Part shown: in pieces, positions 1-6,597 of the stretch
How positions within the stretch are numbered: the stretch's first letter is position 1
How the letters are laid out: the number at the start of each line of letters is the position of its first letter
Assembly: GCA_902531455.1 (NCBI GenBank)
Contig: CACAEM010000022.1
Coordinates: 1-8,486 of the forward strand
Length of the DNA stretch: 8,486 nt
Origin: an uncultured Pelagibacteraceae bacterium
GTDB taxonomy: Bacteria; Pseudomonadota; Alphaproteobacteria; Pelagibacterales; Pelagibacteraceae
Direction of reading: 5' to 3'
Position numbers and translations under genes: made by a program
Notes under the pieces: model-generated
The model's database searches: none
Seen by the model: the letters and a program-made list of their open reading frames with translations, nothing else
What the model was told of the DNA's origin: nothing

Positions 1-335
1 ATTTTATTTTACCAGTTCTAGGTCCCACAACTGTAAGGGACACACTTGGTTCACTAGCTAATTTTTCAGGTGGTGACCCATGGTACAATGTAACTATATC
101 AAATAACACCAAACACTTTGATGACTCAGATTATTATTATTCAAGACTGACTTCTGGTATAGATTTTAGAGCAAAAAACTTAGAGGCTTTTGATAGTCTT
201 GAGAATAATTCTATAGATTTATATGCTTCTGTAAGAAGTTTATATTTACAAGATAGAAAAAGAAAAATTCTAAACTCTGATGAAACTACAGAGACTATGA
301 ATGATGACGATTGGGAAGAAATAGATACCCAATAA
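1..335 (+). CDS. mlaA: MlaA (VacJ) outer-membrane lipoprotein, C-terminal part; 5' end outside the window
   Basis: This is the last 110 residues of MlaA, read from the first whole codon at base 3 to the TAA at 333-335. MlaA sits in the outer membrane and removes phospholipids misplaced in the outer leaflet, passing them to the periplasmic carrier MlaC. The sequence shows the family's characteristic C-terminal half: a LPVLGPTTVRD motif near the left edge, then GGDPW, and then a helix reading FRAKNLEAFDSLENNSIDLYA followed by SVRSLYLQDRK. The tail is acidic (DDDWEEIDTQ), as is common in alphaproteobacterial members. The signal peptide, lipobox and N-terminal helices lie upstream of the window. 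The stop is followed at once by the start region of mlaC, so the two genes are almost certainly one transcript. Identification is from recognised family wording and from the mlaC neighbour. Confidence 0.88.
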   Translation, partial: FILPVLGPTTVRDTLGSLANFSGGDPWYNVTISNNTKHFDDSDYYYSRLTSGIDFRAKNLEAFDSLENNSIDLYASVRSLYLQDRKRKILNSDETTETMNDDDWEEIDTQ

Positions 336-341
336 TTGTTA

Positions 342-932
342 ATGTTCAAAGTTAAATTTACCAAACTAATATTTTTAATATCATTAGTTTTTGTTCCTTT
401 AGAGGCTAAAGAACCAGATAAATTAATAACTGAAATAGTTAATGAAGCCTCAGTAATTTTATCAAGTTCTGATCCTGTTGAGTCTAAAATAATAAGATTG
501 AATGATATAGCAGAGAGAAGTGTAGATATTAATGGCATAGGTATGTATACACTTGGAAAGTATCGTAAGAGCCTTAGCGAAGATCAAAAAATTAAATATA
601 AAAAATTATTTAAAAGTTATTTTTTAAAAAGTTTTTCTAGTAGATTAGTTGATTACTCTGATCCAAAAATAAGTATCGTTTCTAAAAAGAAAATAAATGA
701 AAAATATACTATTGTGAATACAATATTAGAAGAGACATCCAAAAATCCAGAAATAAGAATTGATTGGAGAATTTACACAAAAAATCCTGAAAGGCCGTTA
801 ATTAGAGATCTTATTGTTGAGGGATTAAGTTTAGCAAGAACTCAAAAGGAAGAGTTTAGATCTATAATACAAAATAATGATGGAGATATTAACTTTCTTT
901 TTAAATCTATAGAAGAATTCATAATTAAATAG
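342..932 (+). CDS. mlaC: MlaC-type periplasmic phospholipid-binding protein
   Basis: A 196-residue MlaC/Ttg2D family protein. MlaC ferries phospholipids across the periplasm between the MlaA complex in the outer membrane and the MlaFEDB transporter in the inner membrane. Residues 1-22 look like a Sec signal peptide: basic MFKVKFTK, a hydrophobic LIFLISLVFVPL core, and a likely cut after LEA. The mature part has the family blocks VDINGIGMYTLGKYRKSLSEDQ (about residues 61-82), KLFKSYF (88-94), and the late GLSLARTQKEEFRSIIQNN (about 161-179) preceding a final amphipathic helix. Length is normal for the family (about 190-210). The ATG at 342 is chosen. A TTG at 336, directly after the mlaA stop, would add two residues and cannot be excluded. 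The stop codon ends one base before the CCA end of a tRNA on the opposite strand, so there is no room for a private terminator. No mlaDEFB genes are visible here. Confidence 0.87.
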   Translation: MFKVKFTKLIFLISLVFVPLEAKEPDKLITEIVNEASVILSSSDPVESKIIRLNDIAERSVDINGIGMYTLGKYRKSLSEDQKIKYKKLFKSYFLKSFSSRLVDYSDPKISIVSKKKINEKYTIVNTILEETSKNPEIRIDWRIYTKNPERPLIRDLIVEGLSLARTQKEEFRSIIQNNDGDINFLFKSIEEFIIK

Positions 933-1009
933 TGGTGGGCCCGCCAGGACTCGAACCTGGGACCAATACATTATGAGTGTACTGCTCTAACCAACTGAGC
1001 TACAGGCCC
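933..1009 (-). tRNA. tRNA with CAT anticodon, probably tRNA-Ile2 (lysidine type)
   Basis: A complete 77-nt cloverleaf on the minus strand with encoded CCA. The acceptor stem GGGCCTG/CGGGCCC has 7 pairs with one G-T wobble and discriminator A73. The D arm is GCTC/GAGC with a canonical loop (AGTTGGTTA). The anticodon arm is GTACA/TGTAT with loop CTCATAA, giving anticodon CAT. The T arm is CCAGG/CCTGG with canonical loop TTCGAGT. CAT can mean initiator Met, elongator Met or Ile2. Initiator is excluded because position 1-72 is a full G-C pair and the anticodon stem lacks three consecutive G-C pairs. Pairs C4-G69 and C5-G68 are the determinants known to let TilS recognise E. coli tRNA-Ile2, whereas E. 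coli elongator Met has other pairs there. The extra arm TGGTC also matches Ile2 wording. I favour Ile2, with elongator Met as the alternative. Confidence 0.9.
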
Positions 1010-1069
1010 AAAGATTAAAGTTAATTATATCATTTTTAAGCAGTTATCAATTAAAGATAATTATTTAAT
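1010..1069. other. Spacer between the two tRNA genes with a weak stem-loop
   Basis: Sixty bases, almost entirely A/T. The only structure seen is a 7-bp inverted repeat, AGTTATC at 1042-1048 and GATAATT at 1056-1062 (one G-T wobble), around a 7-base A/T loop. It has no proper T-tract on either strand, so it is a poor terminator. It could be a processing signal between the two tRNAs if they share a precursor, or chance in A/T-rich DNA. No promoter stands out for the tRNA-Ile gene. Confidence 0.3.
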
Positions 1070-1144
1070 TGGTGGGCCGTGTTGGTTACGCTCCAACTAC
1101 CCCTGCAATGTCAATGCAGTACTCTACTATTGAGCTAACGGCCC
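1070..1144 (-). tRNA. tRNA-Val(GAC) with non-canonical D and T loops
   Basis: A complete 75-nt cloverleaf on the minus strand with encoded CCA. All long stems are perfect: acceptor GGGCCGT/ACGGCCC (7 Watson-Crick pairs, A73), anticodon CTGCA/TGCAG (5) and T stem GTTGG/CCAAC (5). The D stem GCTC/GAGT has four pairs with one G-T. The anticodon loop is TTGACAT, so the anticodon is GAC (valine, GTC/GTT codons). The loops are abnormal. The T loop reads AGCGTAA instead of the near-universal TTCRANY, lacking T54, T55 and A58 but keeping C56. The D loop reads AATAGTA, like the common AATGGTA type but with A in place of G18. Perfect stems and an encoded CCA argue for a functional gene, not a decayed copy. 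Its 5' end lies one base after the rpoD stop codon on the same strand, so it is probably cut out of the rpoD transcript. Confidence 0.87.
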
Positions 1145-1145
1145 A

Positions 1146-2978
1146 TTAACTTTCTAAGAAACTTTTTAATTGTTTAGATCTACTTGGATGCTTTAATTTT
1201 CTTAGTGCCTTTGCTTCTATTTGACGAATTCTTTCTCTTGTTACAGAAAACTGTAACCCAACCTCTTCTAATGTATGATCTGTATTCATACCTACTCCAA
1301 ATCTCATTCTTAGAACTCTTTCTTCTCTCGGAGTTAGAGTTGAAAGAATCTTTGTTGTAGCTTCACTTAAATTTGACTTTATAGCTTGCTCAAGTGGTGC
1401 CAATGCTTTTGTATCCTCGATAAAATCACCTAAACTACTATCTTCCTCGTCACCAACTGGTTTTTCAAGTGATACTGGCTCCTTTGAAATTTTTAAAACT
1501 TTTCTTACTTTTTCTAATGGCATTCTTAATTTTTTTGCAAGCTCCTCTGGAGTGGCCTCTCTTCCAAATTCACTTAGAATTAATCTTTGAGTTCTCACAA
1601 TTTTATTAATTGTCTCTATCATATGAACAGGAATTCTTATTGTTCTTGCTTGATCAGCAATTGACCTAGTGATTGCTTGTCTTATCCACCAAGTTGCATA
1701 TGTAGAAAATTTATATCCTCTTCTATATTCAAATTTATCAACAGCTTTCATTAAACCAATATTTCCCTCTTGAATTAAATCTAAAAATTGTAATCCTCTG
1801 TTAGTATATTTTTTAGCAATAGAAATTACTAATCTTAGATTAGCCTCGACCATCTCTTTCTTTGCAATTCTTGACTCTTTTTCGCCTTTTTGTATTCTGC
1901 TTACCATTAATTTATAGTCTGTTACTGAAATCCCCAGTTTATTACTAGTCTCGATTAAACGATCTCTGATATTTTTAAATTCAACTTTGTATTTTTGAAA
2001 AAATTTTTTCCAAATATCATTTGTGTCCAGAAAGTTTTTTAAATTAGGATTAATTTCATTTCCAATATAAAATTTAATAAATTCATCTCTTGAAATTTTT
2101 TCATTTAGGGCAAGTCTTAAAAGATTTCCTTCAAGCGATATTATTTTTCGATTCTCAATATAATGTTTCTGGACTAATTCCTCTAATACTGAAGGAGATA
2201 ATTGAAGAGTTTTAATATTTTCCAAAACATCTTCTACAATTTTTTTATAGTTTTTTTCTTTAGAGGGTGAAAATTGCTTTGAGTTCAATACACAATTTAA
2301 TTTTTCCTTCTGATACTTTATAAGTTTATTATATTCTTTAGTTAAGTTATTAATTGTTTGTAAAACTTTAGGTTTAATCTCAGTTTCCATTGCAGCAAGA
2401 GTTGGATTAAATTCATCATCAGAATTGTTATTTTCTTCATTATTTTGTGTATCGCTTCCATCATCAGATTTTTTTTGCTTTGCACTTTGTCCAGTATCTT
2501 CATCTTCCATATAGTTTGTGTCAATATCTATAATTTCTCTAACCAAAATTTCATCATTCTGGAGTTGTTTATTCCATTCAGAAAATTGTTGAGCTGTAAT
2601 TGGGCTTTGAGAGAGAGCATTTAACATAACGTCTTTTCCAGCCTCTATTCTTTTGGCAATAGCAATCTCACCTTCTCTGGAAAGAAGTTCAACACCGCCC
2701 ATTTCTCTTAAATACATTCTTATTGGGTCGTCACTTTTTTCTATTGATTTTCCCTCTTCTTTGGATCCATTATCTTTTTTTCGAAGAACCTTAAAGTCTG
2801 ATTTTTTTTCTACTAAAATTATTTTTTCATCAAGTATATGGATAAAAGCTTGCTCTAAATTTTCATCAGATAAATTTCTTTTACCTAAAGATTTATTTAA
2901 TTCATCATAAGTGATAAATCCTCTATGGACACCCCTGCCCATTAGCCTAGCAAATGATTTTGTAATTATACGTTCCAC
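1146..2978 (-). CDS. rpoD: RNA polymerase primary sigma factor RpoD (sigma-70)
   Basis: A 610-residue housekeeping sigma factor, close to the 613 of E. coli. Region 1.1 spans about residues 5-57 ([13 protein letters not shown]) and region 1.2 about 83-114 ([20 protein letters not shown]). A non-conserved region covers roughly 115-370 and includes an acidic, Asn-rich linker at about 157-190. Region 2 starts at [18 protein letters not shown] (378-395), with the 2.3/2.4 block [21 protein letters not shown] at 423-443. Region 3 follows ([15 protein letters not shown] onward). Region 4 runs from [14 protein letters not shown] to a 4.2 helix-turn-helix with [23 protein letters not shown] (578-600). 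The start used is GTG at 2978-2976, without a clear ribosome site. The next ATG, at residue 13, would cut into the first helix of region 1.1, so GTG is preferred. It lies 65 bp after dnaG, and its stop is one base before tRNA-Val. Confidence 0.97.
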   Translation of the reverse strand: MERIITKSFARLMGRGVHRGFITYDELNKSLGKRNLSDENLEQAFIHILDEKIILVEKKSDFKVLRKKDNGSKEEGKSIEKSDDPIRMYLREMGGVELLSREGEIAIAKRIEAGKDVMLNALSQSPITAQQFSEWNKQLQNDEILVREIIDIDTNYMEDEDTGQSAKQKKSDDGSDTQNNEENNNSDDEFNPTLAAMETEIKPKVLQTINNLTKEYNKLIKYQKEKLNCVLNSKQFSPSKEKNYKKIVEDVLENIKTLQLSPSVLEELVQKHYIENRKIISLEGNLLRLALNEKISRDEFIKFYIGNEINPNLKNFLDTNDIWKKFFQKYKVEFKNIRDRLIETSNKLGISVTDYKLMVSRIQKGEKESRIAKKEMVEANLRLVISIAKKYTNRGLQFLDLIQEGNIGLMKAVDKFEYRRGYKFSTYATWWIRQAITRSIADQARTIRIPVHMIETINKIVRTQRLILSEFGREATPEELAKKLRMPLEKVRKVLKISKEPVSLEKPVGDEEDSSLGDFIEDTKALAPLEQAIKSNLSEATTKILSTLTPREERVLRMRFGVGMNTDHTLEEVGLQFSVTRERIRQIEAKALRKLKHPSRSKQLKSFLES

Positions 2979-3014
2979 AATAAAAAAGTTCAGAATGTAT
3001 ATAATGCTAAAATT

Positions 3015-3034
3015 AAAAAAATCTACGGGATTCT
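3015..3034 (-). terminator. Weak terminator or attenuator candidate between dnaG and rpoD
   Basis: On the minus strand, ten bases past the dnaG stop, AGAATC (3034-3029) can pair with GATTTT (3023-3018) around the loop CCGTA, with one G-T wobble, and the strand then continues into a run of seven T. The stem is short and mostly A/T, so it would terminate only partly at best. That would fit partial read-through from dnaG into rpoD. The rest of the 65-bp gap (2979-3043) is A/T-rich with -10-like words such as TATATA but no matching -35, so I do not call an rpoD promoter. Confidence 0.25.
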
Positions 3035-3043
3035 GTTTATAAT

Positions 3044-4819
3044 TTAATTGATTTTTTGTAGTTTTTTGAGCTCTTTTAACTCGTTAAATGTTGCTTCGCT
3101 CAAATCTTTAGAAAATCTTGATTCTAAATCAGTTATTCTTAATTCTAGCTCATAATTCTTTAGGTCTCTTATTAACTCAGATAGGATTTCAAGAATTTTT
3201 TCATCATCGTTTAAATTTTTTAGTATTATATGCTTTATTGATGCATATTTAAAAACTCTTGCAACCAAGCTCTTGTCAATTTTTAAACTTTCAATGTCAG
3301 TATTTTCAAAATTATTAGTTTGATTTTTAATTTCGTCATATAATAATTTATTTTCACTACTAAATAATTTTACATTTTCAATTAAATTAAAATTATCTTT
3401 TATTAAGTGAGATTTACTTAACAAGATATATAAAAAAGAAAATTCTTTAATATCAATAGCCTTCAAAGACTTTGTCTCATTGTAATAGTTTTGTGTTGAT
3501 TTAAGTGACTTGGCAGTCTTAGAATAATTTTTTTTATATTTATAGTTTGTATTTGGTGTTAATTCAGAAACTCTTTCTAGAAAGTATTCAAGAACATACT
3601 TTCTAATAAATTCATCTTTGATAGTTGAGGAAATTGCTCTTAGTTTTTTCTCAAATATAGCTCTTGAAGAGGGATTATCATCCATATCTTTAGAATAATG
3701 ACTAAATATAAATTTGTGGATAGGGACTGCGTTACTCCTAGAAAAATCTTCAAAAAAATCTTTTCCCTTTTCATTAACAAAACTATCTGGATCATGTTTG
3801 TCAGGTAAAAATAAAAATGAAATCTCTTTTTCTGGTTTTAATTCAACAATAGAGTTTTCTGCTGCCCTTAAAGCTGCTTTATATCCACTTTCATCTCCAT
3901 CAAAGCATATTATGATATGCTGAAAAAATTGATTTAGAGTTAATATCTGTCTTGTTGTTAAAGAAGTTCCAAGATTAGCAACGACATTATCCACTTTGTT
4001 TTTACTAAGACCGACGACATCCATATAACCTTCAACAAGAAATATATTATTAATATTGTTAGAAAGTTTTCTAGCAAAATCTAGATTATAAAGATTTGAT
4101 CCTTTTTTAAAAAATGGTGTTTCTGGTGAGTTAATATATTTAGCCAGATATTTATTATCATTTAAAATCCTACCTCCAAGAGCTATTGGATCACCTGAGA
4201 TATTATTAATTGGAAAAATTACTCTATCTCTAAATCTATCTACATATTTTTTTTTATTTTCATCAAAATAAAATAACCCTGTATCTTTGATTTCAATTTC
4301 ACTAAATTCTTTAAAAAGATCTTCTTTAAGTTTCTCATTATTTGAAACATATCCAATTTTAAATTTCTTTACTTCATGAATGGTTAAACCTCTATCTTTT
4401 AGATAATCCTTTGCATTTTTTGCTGAAGGATTTTTAAAAAGATCATTGAAATAAAATTCAACGTATTTTGCATATATCAATTTGTACTTGTTCCATTTTT
4501 CCTCTCTGATCTCATCCTCTTTTGAGAATGTGTAAGGTCTCATTCCTGATAAATTTGCTAAATATTTAACGGACTCACCAAATTTTAGATTTTGAGTTTT
4601 CATGACAAAATCAAAAATATTTCCATGTTCAGCAGTACTAAAACAATGATAAAATTCCTTTTCATCATTCACTGTAAAAGAGGGTGTTTTTTCGGTTTTG
4701 AAAGGTGACAGGCCAACGTATTCCTTTCCTCTCTTTTTTAAACTTACAGTTTTTGAAACAACAGTTGAAATTTTTAACCTAGTTTTAATTTCTTGTAAGT
4801 ACTCTTTAGGGTATTTCAT
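3044..4819 (-). CDS. dnaG: DNA primase DnaG with a degenerate zinc-ribbon
   Basis: A 591-residue bacterial primase, near the usual 580-650, which makes RNA primers for Okazaki fragments at the replication fork and is recruited by DnaB. The N-terminal region (about 1-95) has the primase zinc-ribbon fold wording, [18 protein letters not shown] then [18 protein letters not shown]. Only one of the four usual CHC2 ligands is left (Cys59). The positions matching the other ligands are Ser38, Lys41 and Thr62. The catalytic core is intact: [10 protein letters not shown] (195-204), GGRIL (215-219), the TOPRIM acidic motif EGYMD (Glu263, Asp267), FDGDESG (Asp307, Asp309), and HDPDSF (342-347). The C-terminal ~200 residues are weakly conserved and should be the DnaB-binding part. 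The start is the ATG overlapping the yqeY stop (ATGA), which suggests translational coupling. There is no ribosome site of its own. Confidence 0.97.
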   Translation of the reverse strand: MKYPKEYLQEIKTRLKISTVVSKTVSLKKRGKEYVGLSPFKTEKTPSFTVNDEKEFYHCFSTAEHGNIFDFVMKTQNLKFGESVKYLANLSGMRPYTFSKEDEIREEKWNKYKLIYAKYVEFYFNDLFKNPSAKNAKDYLKDRGLTIHEVKKFKIGYVSNNEKLKEDLFKEFSEIEIKDTGLFYFDENKKKYVDRFRDRVIFPINNISGDPIALGGRILNDNKYLAKYINSPETPFFKKGSNLYNLDFARKLSNNINNIFLVEGYMDVVGLSKNKVDNVVANLGTSLTTRQILTLNQFFQHIIICFDGDESGYKAALRAAENSIVELKPEKEISFLFLPDKHDPDSFVNEKGKDFFEDFSRSNAVPIHKFIFSHYSKDMDDNPSSRAIFEKKLRAISSTIKDEFIRKYVLEYFLERVSELTPNTNYKYKKNYSKTAKSLKSTQNYYNETKSLKAIDIKEFSFLYILLSKSHLIKDNFNLIENVKLFSSENKLLYDEIKNQTNNFENTDIESLKIDKSLVARVFKYASIKHIILKNLNDDEKILEILSELIRDLKNYELELRITDLESRFSKDLSEATFNELKELKKLQKIN

Positions 4820-5280
4820 TTTTGATTTAATAATTCTTTTATTGTTGCTCCTGCTTTAGAAAAATCAATGCTATCAGCATAATTTTTCTTTAATTCACCC
4901 ATTACTTTCCCCATATCCTTAATTGAGTTTGCGCCTGTTGATTTAATCACTTCTTCACAAACTCTCCTAGTATCCTCCTCACTAATCTGTTTAGGTAAAT
5001 ATTGGCTAATTATTCCAACTTCTTGTTCTTCTATATCCTGAAGATCCTTACGATTATTTTTTTTATACAATTCAATTGATTCGCTACGTTGTTTAATCAT
5101 TTTTTTTAATAACTTCTTAATATCTTCATTATCTGTTTCTTTTTTTTCTGCCCCAGATCTATTGTTAATATCTAAATCTTTAATACCAGATAAAATTAAC
5201 CTGTAAGTTGATATTTTATTTTTAACTTTAGATTTTAAAGCTGTTTTGTAGTCTGACTCTATACTTTCTCTTAGTGACAT
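4816..5280 (-). CDS. yqeY: YqeY / GatB-YqeY domain protein
   Basis: A 154-residue member of the YqeY family, which resembles the tail domain of GatB, a subunit of the tRNA-dependent amidotransferase. Its exact job is not established; a role linked to tRNA or translation is inferred from the homology. Family marks are the start MSLRESIESDYKTALKSK, EVGIISQYLPKQISEED (about 87-103) and the C-terminal INSIKDMGKVMGELKK-type block, here ANSIKDMGKVMGELKKNY (about 117-134). The reading frame stays open back to an ATG at 5361, adding 27 residues. That extension is Phe/Lys/Asn-rich, unlike the family, and would run across the divergent control region, so the ATG at 5280 is chosen. Its TGA overlaps the dnaG ATG. 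In enterobacteria the gene before dnaG-rpoD is rpsU; here yqeY takes that place, as I recall for alphaproteobacteria. Confidence 0.93.
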   Translation of the reverse strand: MSLRESIESDYKTALKSKVKNKISTYRLILSGIKDLDINNRSGAEKKETDNEDIKKLLKKMIKQRSESIELYKKNNRKDLQDIEEQEVGIISQYLPKQISEEDTRRVCEEVIKSTGANSIKDMGKVMGELKKNYADSIDFSKAGATIKELLNQK

Positions 5281-5285
5281 ATTTA

Positions 5286-5313
5286 ATTTTAACGTATTAA
5301 GAATATTCTTCAA
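5286..5313 (-). promoter_or_regulatory. Candidate promoter for yqeY-dnaG-rpoD
   Basis: On the minus strand TTGAAG (5313-5308) stands 16 bp before TAAAAT (5291-5286), matching sigma-70 consensus at 4 of 6 and 5 of 6 bases. The ATG of yqeY begins only five bases after the -10 word, so transcription would start at or next to the start codon and make a leaderless mRNA. A perfect 12-bp palindrome, AAGAATATTCTT (5299-5310), overlaps the -35 and spacer and could be an operator. In DNA this A/T-rich such matches arise easily by chance. Confidence 0.25.
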
Positions 5314-5353
5314 AAAGAAAAATATTTTTTTTACAAAATATACATTAGATGTG

Positions 5354-5382
5354 TTGCGCAAAAAAAGGTTTTATTGTATAGA
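5354..5382 (+). promoter_or_regulatory. Candidate carAB promoter
   Basis: TTGCGC (5354-5359) and TATAGA (5377-5382) are 17 bp apart. The match to sigma-70 consensus is modest (3 of 6 and 4 of 6). Transcription would begin near 5389, leaving only about 15 bases before the carA TTG start. No better pair was found between yqeY and carA. This is a weak, position-based proposal. Confidence 0.25.
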
Positions 5383-5387
5383 CCTTT
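5364..5387 (+). repeat. Inverted repeat around the proposed carA -10
   Basis: AAAGGTT (5364-5370) and GACCTTT (5381-5387) form a 7-pair inverted repeat (one T-G) around ten A/T-rich bases that hold most of the proposed -10. It could act as a repressor site or, if transcription starts further up, as a 5'-leader hairpin. Which of these applies cannot be told from the sequence. Confidence 0.35.
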
Positions 5388-5399
5388 AACTCATGAGTT
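5388..5399 (+). repeat. Perfect 12-bp palindrome before the carA start
   Basis: AACTCATGAGTT is a perfect palindrome, directly abutting the inverted repeat on its left and ending four bases before the carA TTG. It contains GAG (5395-5397), the only Shine-Dalgarno-like triplet at a suitable distance, and an ATG (5393-5395) that opens a four-codon reading frame (Met-Ser-Cys-Asn) whose TGA overlaps the carA TTG. A hairpin with stem AACT/AGTT would hide the GAG. Confidence 0.4.
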
Positions 5400-5403
5400 G
5401 TAA

Positions 5404-6597
5404 TTGAACAAAAAACAAAAAAATAAAATTGCAATTAAACACCAATTTCCCACAGGTATTTTAGTTCTAGATAATGAGCTAATTTTTAAAGGTATTGGCC
5501 TTGGATATAAGGGAACTTCAACTGGAGAGGTTTGTTTTAATACATCTTTAACAGGATATCAGGAAATCATATCAGACCCATCTTATGCTGGACAAATCAT
5601 AAACTTTACATTTCCTCATATTGGAAATGTTGGAACTAATAATGAAGATTTAGAGTCTGATAAAGTTTGGACAAAGGGTGTAATATTCAATTCTGAAATA
5701 ACATCTCCATCAAATTATAGAGCTTTGAAAAATTTAGATGAATGGCTGAAAAAAAATAAGATTGTTGGGCTAACTGGATTAGATACTAGAAGCCTGACAA
5801 ACTTGATTAGAGATAAAGGTGCTCCAAAAGGCACTATTTCAAATGATACAAAAGGAAAATTCAACCTTAAAAAACTAATCAATATGTCAATTAAATGGCC
5901 TGGTTTAAATGGTCTAGATCTTGCAAAAGAAGTATCAACAAAAAAAACTTACATCTGGAAAGGTTTTAAGACTTGGAAAAAATCAATTGGTTATGAAAAA
6001 AATATTAAAATAAAATTTAGAATTGTTGCAATTGATTATGGGATAAAGAAAAATATTTTAAGATATTTTTCTGATTATAACTGTGAAGTGAAAGTAGTTT
6101 CTTGTAAAAAAACTGCTGATGAAATTATAAAACTTAATCCAGACGGTATTTTTTTATCTAATGGTCCAGGGGATCCGGCAGCAACTGGAGAGTATGCAAT
6201 TAATAATATAAAGAAATTAATTAAATTGAATTATCCAATTTTTGGGATTTGCCTTGGTCATCAAATTTTAGCTTTAGCTTTGAATGCAAAAACAAAAAAA
6301 ATGAAACTAGGTCATAGAGGTGCAAATCATCCTGTCAAAAATTTAATTACCAACTCAGTTGAAATTACTAGCCAAAATCATGGTTTTGTTGTTATAGAAA
6401 AAAGCTTATCAAAAAGCATCCAAATAACTCATAAGTCTCTTTTTGATGATTCTATTGAAGGAATTAGGTTAAAAAACAAACCCGTCTTCTCTGTGCAGTA
6501 TCATCCAGAAGCAAATCCTGGACCACAAGACAGTCAATATTTATTCAATAATTTTATTCAAGATGTAAAAAAATATGCCAAAAAGAAAAGACATTAA
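5404..6597 (+). CDS. carA: Carbamoyl-phosphate synthetase small (glutaminase) subunit CarA
   Basis: A 397-residue CarA. It hydrolyses glutamine and passes ammonia through a tunnel to CarB, which makes carbamoyl phosphate for pyrimidine and arginine synthesis in the cytoplasm. The N-terminal CarA-specific domain shows [20 protein letters not shown] (42-61) and [14 protein letters not shown] (71-84). The C-terminal class I glutamine amidotransferase domain shows [10 protein letters not shown] (251-260), the nucleophile motif GICLGHQ with Cys283, SQNHGF (323-328), and VQYHPEA with His367 and Glu369, so the catalytic triad is complete. The start is TTG at 5404: an in-frame TAA lies directly before it, and no later ATG or GTG precedes the conserved domain. 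The first ~15 residues are Lys-rich and not conserved. The 3' end overlaps carB by 23 nt. Confidence 0.96.
   Translation: MNKKQKNKIAIKHQFPTGILVLDNELIFKGIGLGYKGTSTGEVCFNTSLTGYQEIISDPSYAGQIINFTFPHIGNVGTNNEDLESDKVWTKGVIFNSEITSPSNYRALKNLDEWLKKNKIVGLTGLDTRSLTNLIRDKGAPKGTISNDTKGKFNLKKLINMSIKWPGLNGLDLAKEVSTKKTYIWKGFKTWKKSIGYEKNIKIKFRIVAIDYGIKKNILRYFSDYNCEVKVVSCKKTADEIIKLNPDGIFLSNGPGDPAATGEYAINNIKKLIKLNYPIFGICLGHQILALALNAKTKKMKLGHRGANHPVKNLITNSVEITSQNHGFVVIEKSLSKSIQITHKSLFDDSIEGIRLKNKPVFSVQYHPEANPGPQDSQYLFNNFIQDVKKYAKKKRH

Noticed and set aside
137..538. 133-codon minus-strand open frame across the mlaA/mlaC junction
   Set aside because: It is antisense to two recognised genes, is Ser/Leu/Ile-rich from A/T bias, and has no family resemblance.
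1070..1144. tRNA-Val as a decayed pseudogene
   Set aside because: All 17 pairs of the acceptor, anticodon and T stems are Watson-Crick, the anticodon loop is normal and CCA is encoded; decay would be expected to hit stems too.
2500..2540. Acidic, Asn-rich low-complexity stretch in RpoD (about residues 157-190) as an unusual insertion
   Set aside because: Primary sigma factors of proteobacteria commonly carry an acidic, variable linker in the non-conserved region, and total length is normal.
2342..2910. Open frames overlapping rpoD in other frames (2342-2524 minus and 2653-2910 plus)
   Set aside because: They lie wholly inside the rpoD coding sequence, which is continuous and conserved; they look like by-products of A/T-rich codon use.
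3714..3923. 69-codon plus-strand open frame inside dnaG
   Set aside because: It is antisense to the TOPRIM part of primase, whose motifs are intact in the dnaG frame.
5281..5361. Extended N-terminus of YqeY from the ATG at 5361
   Set aside because: The extra 27 residues are Phe/Lys/Asn-rich, not family-like, and would fill the divergent promoter region; the conserved MSLRES start is at 5280.
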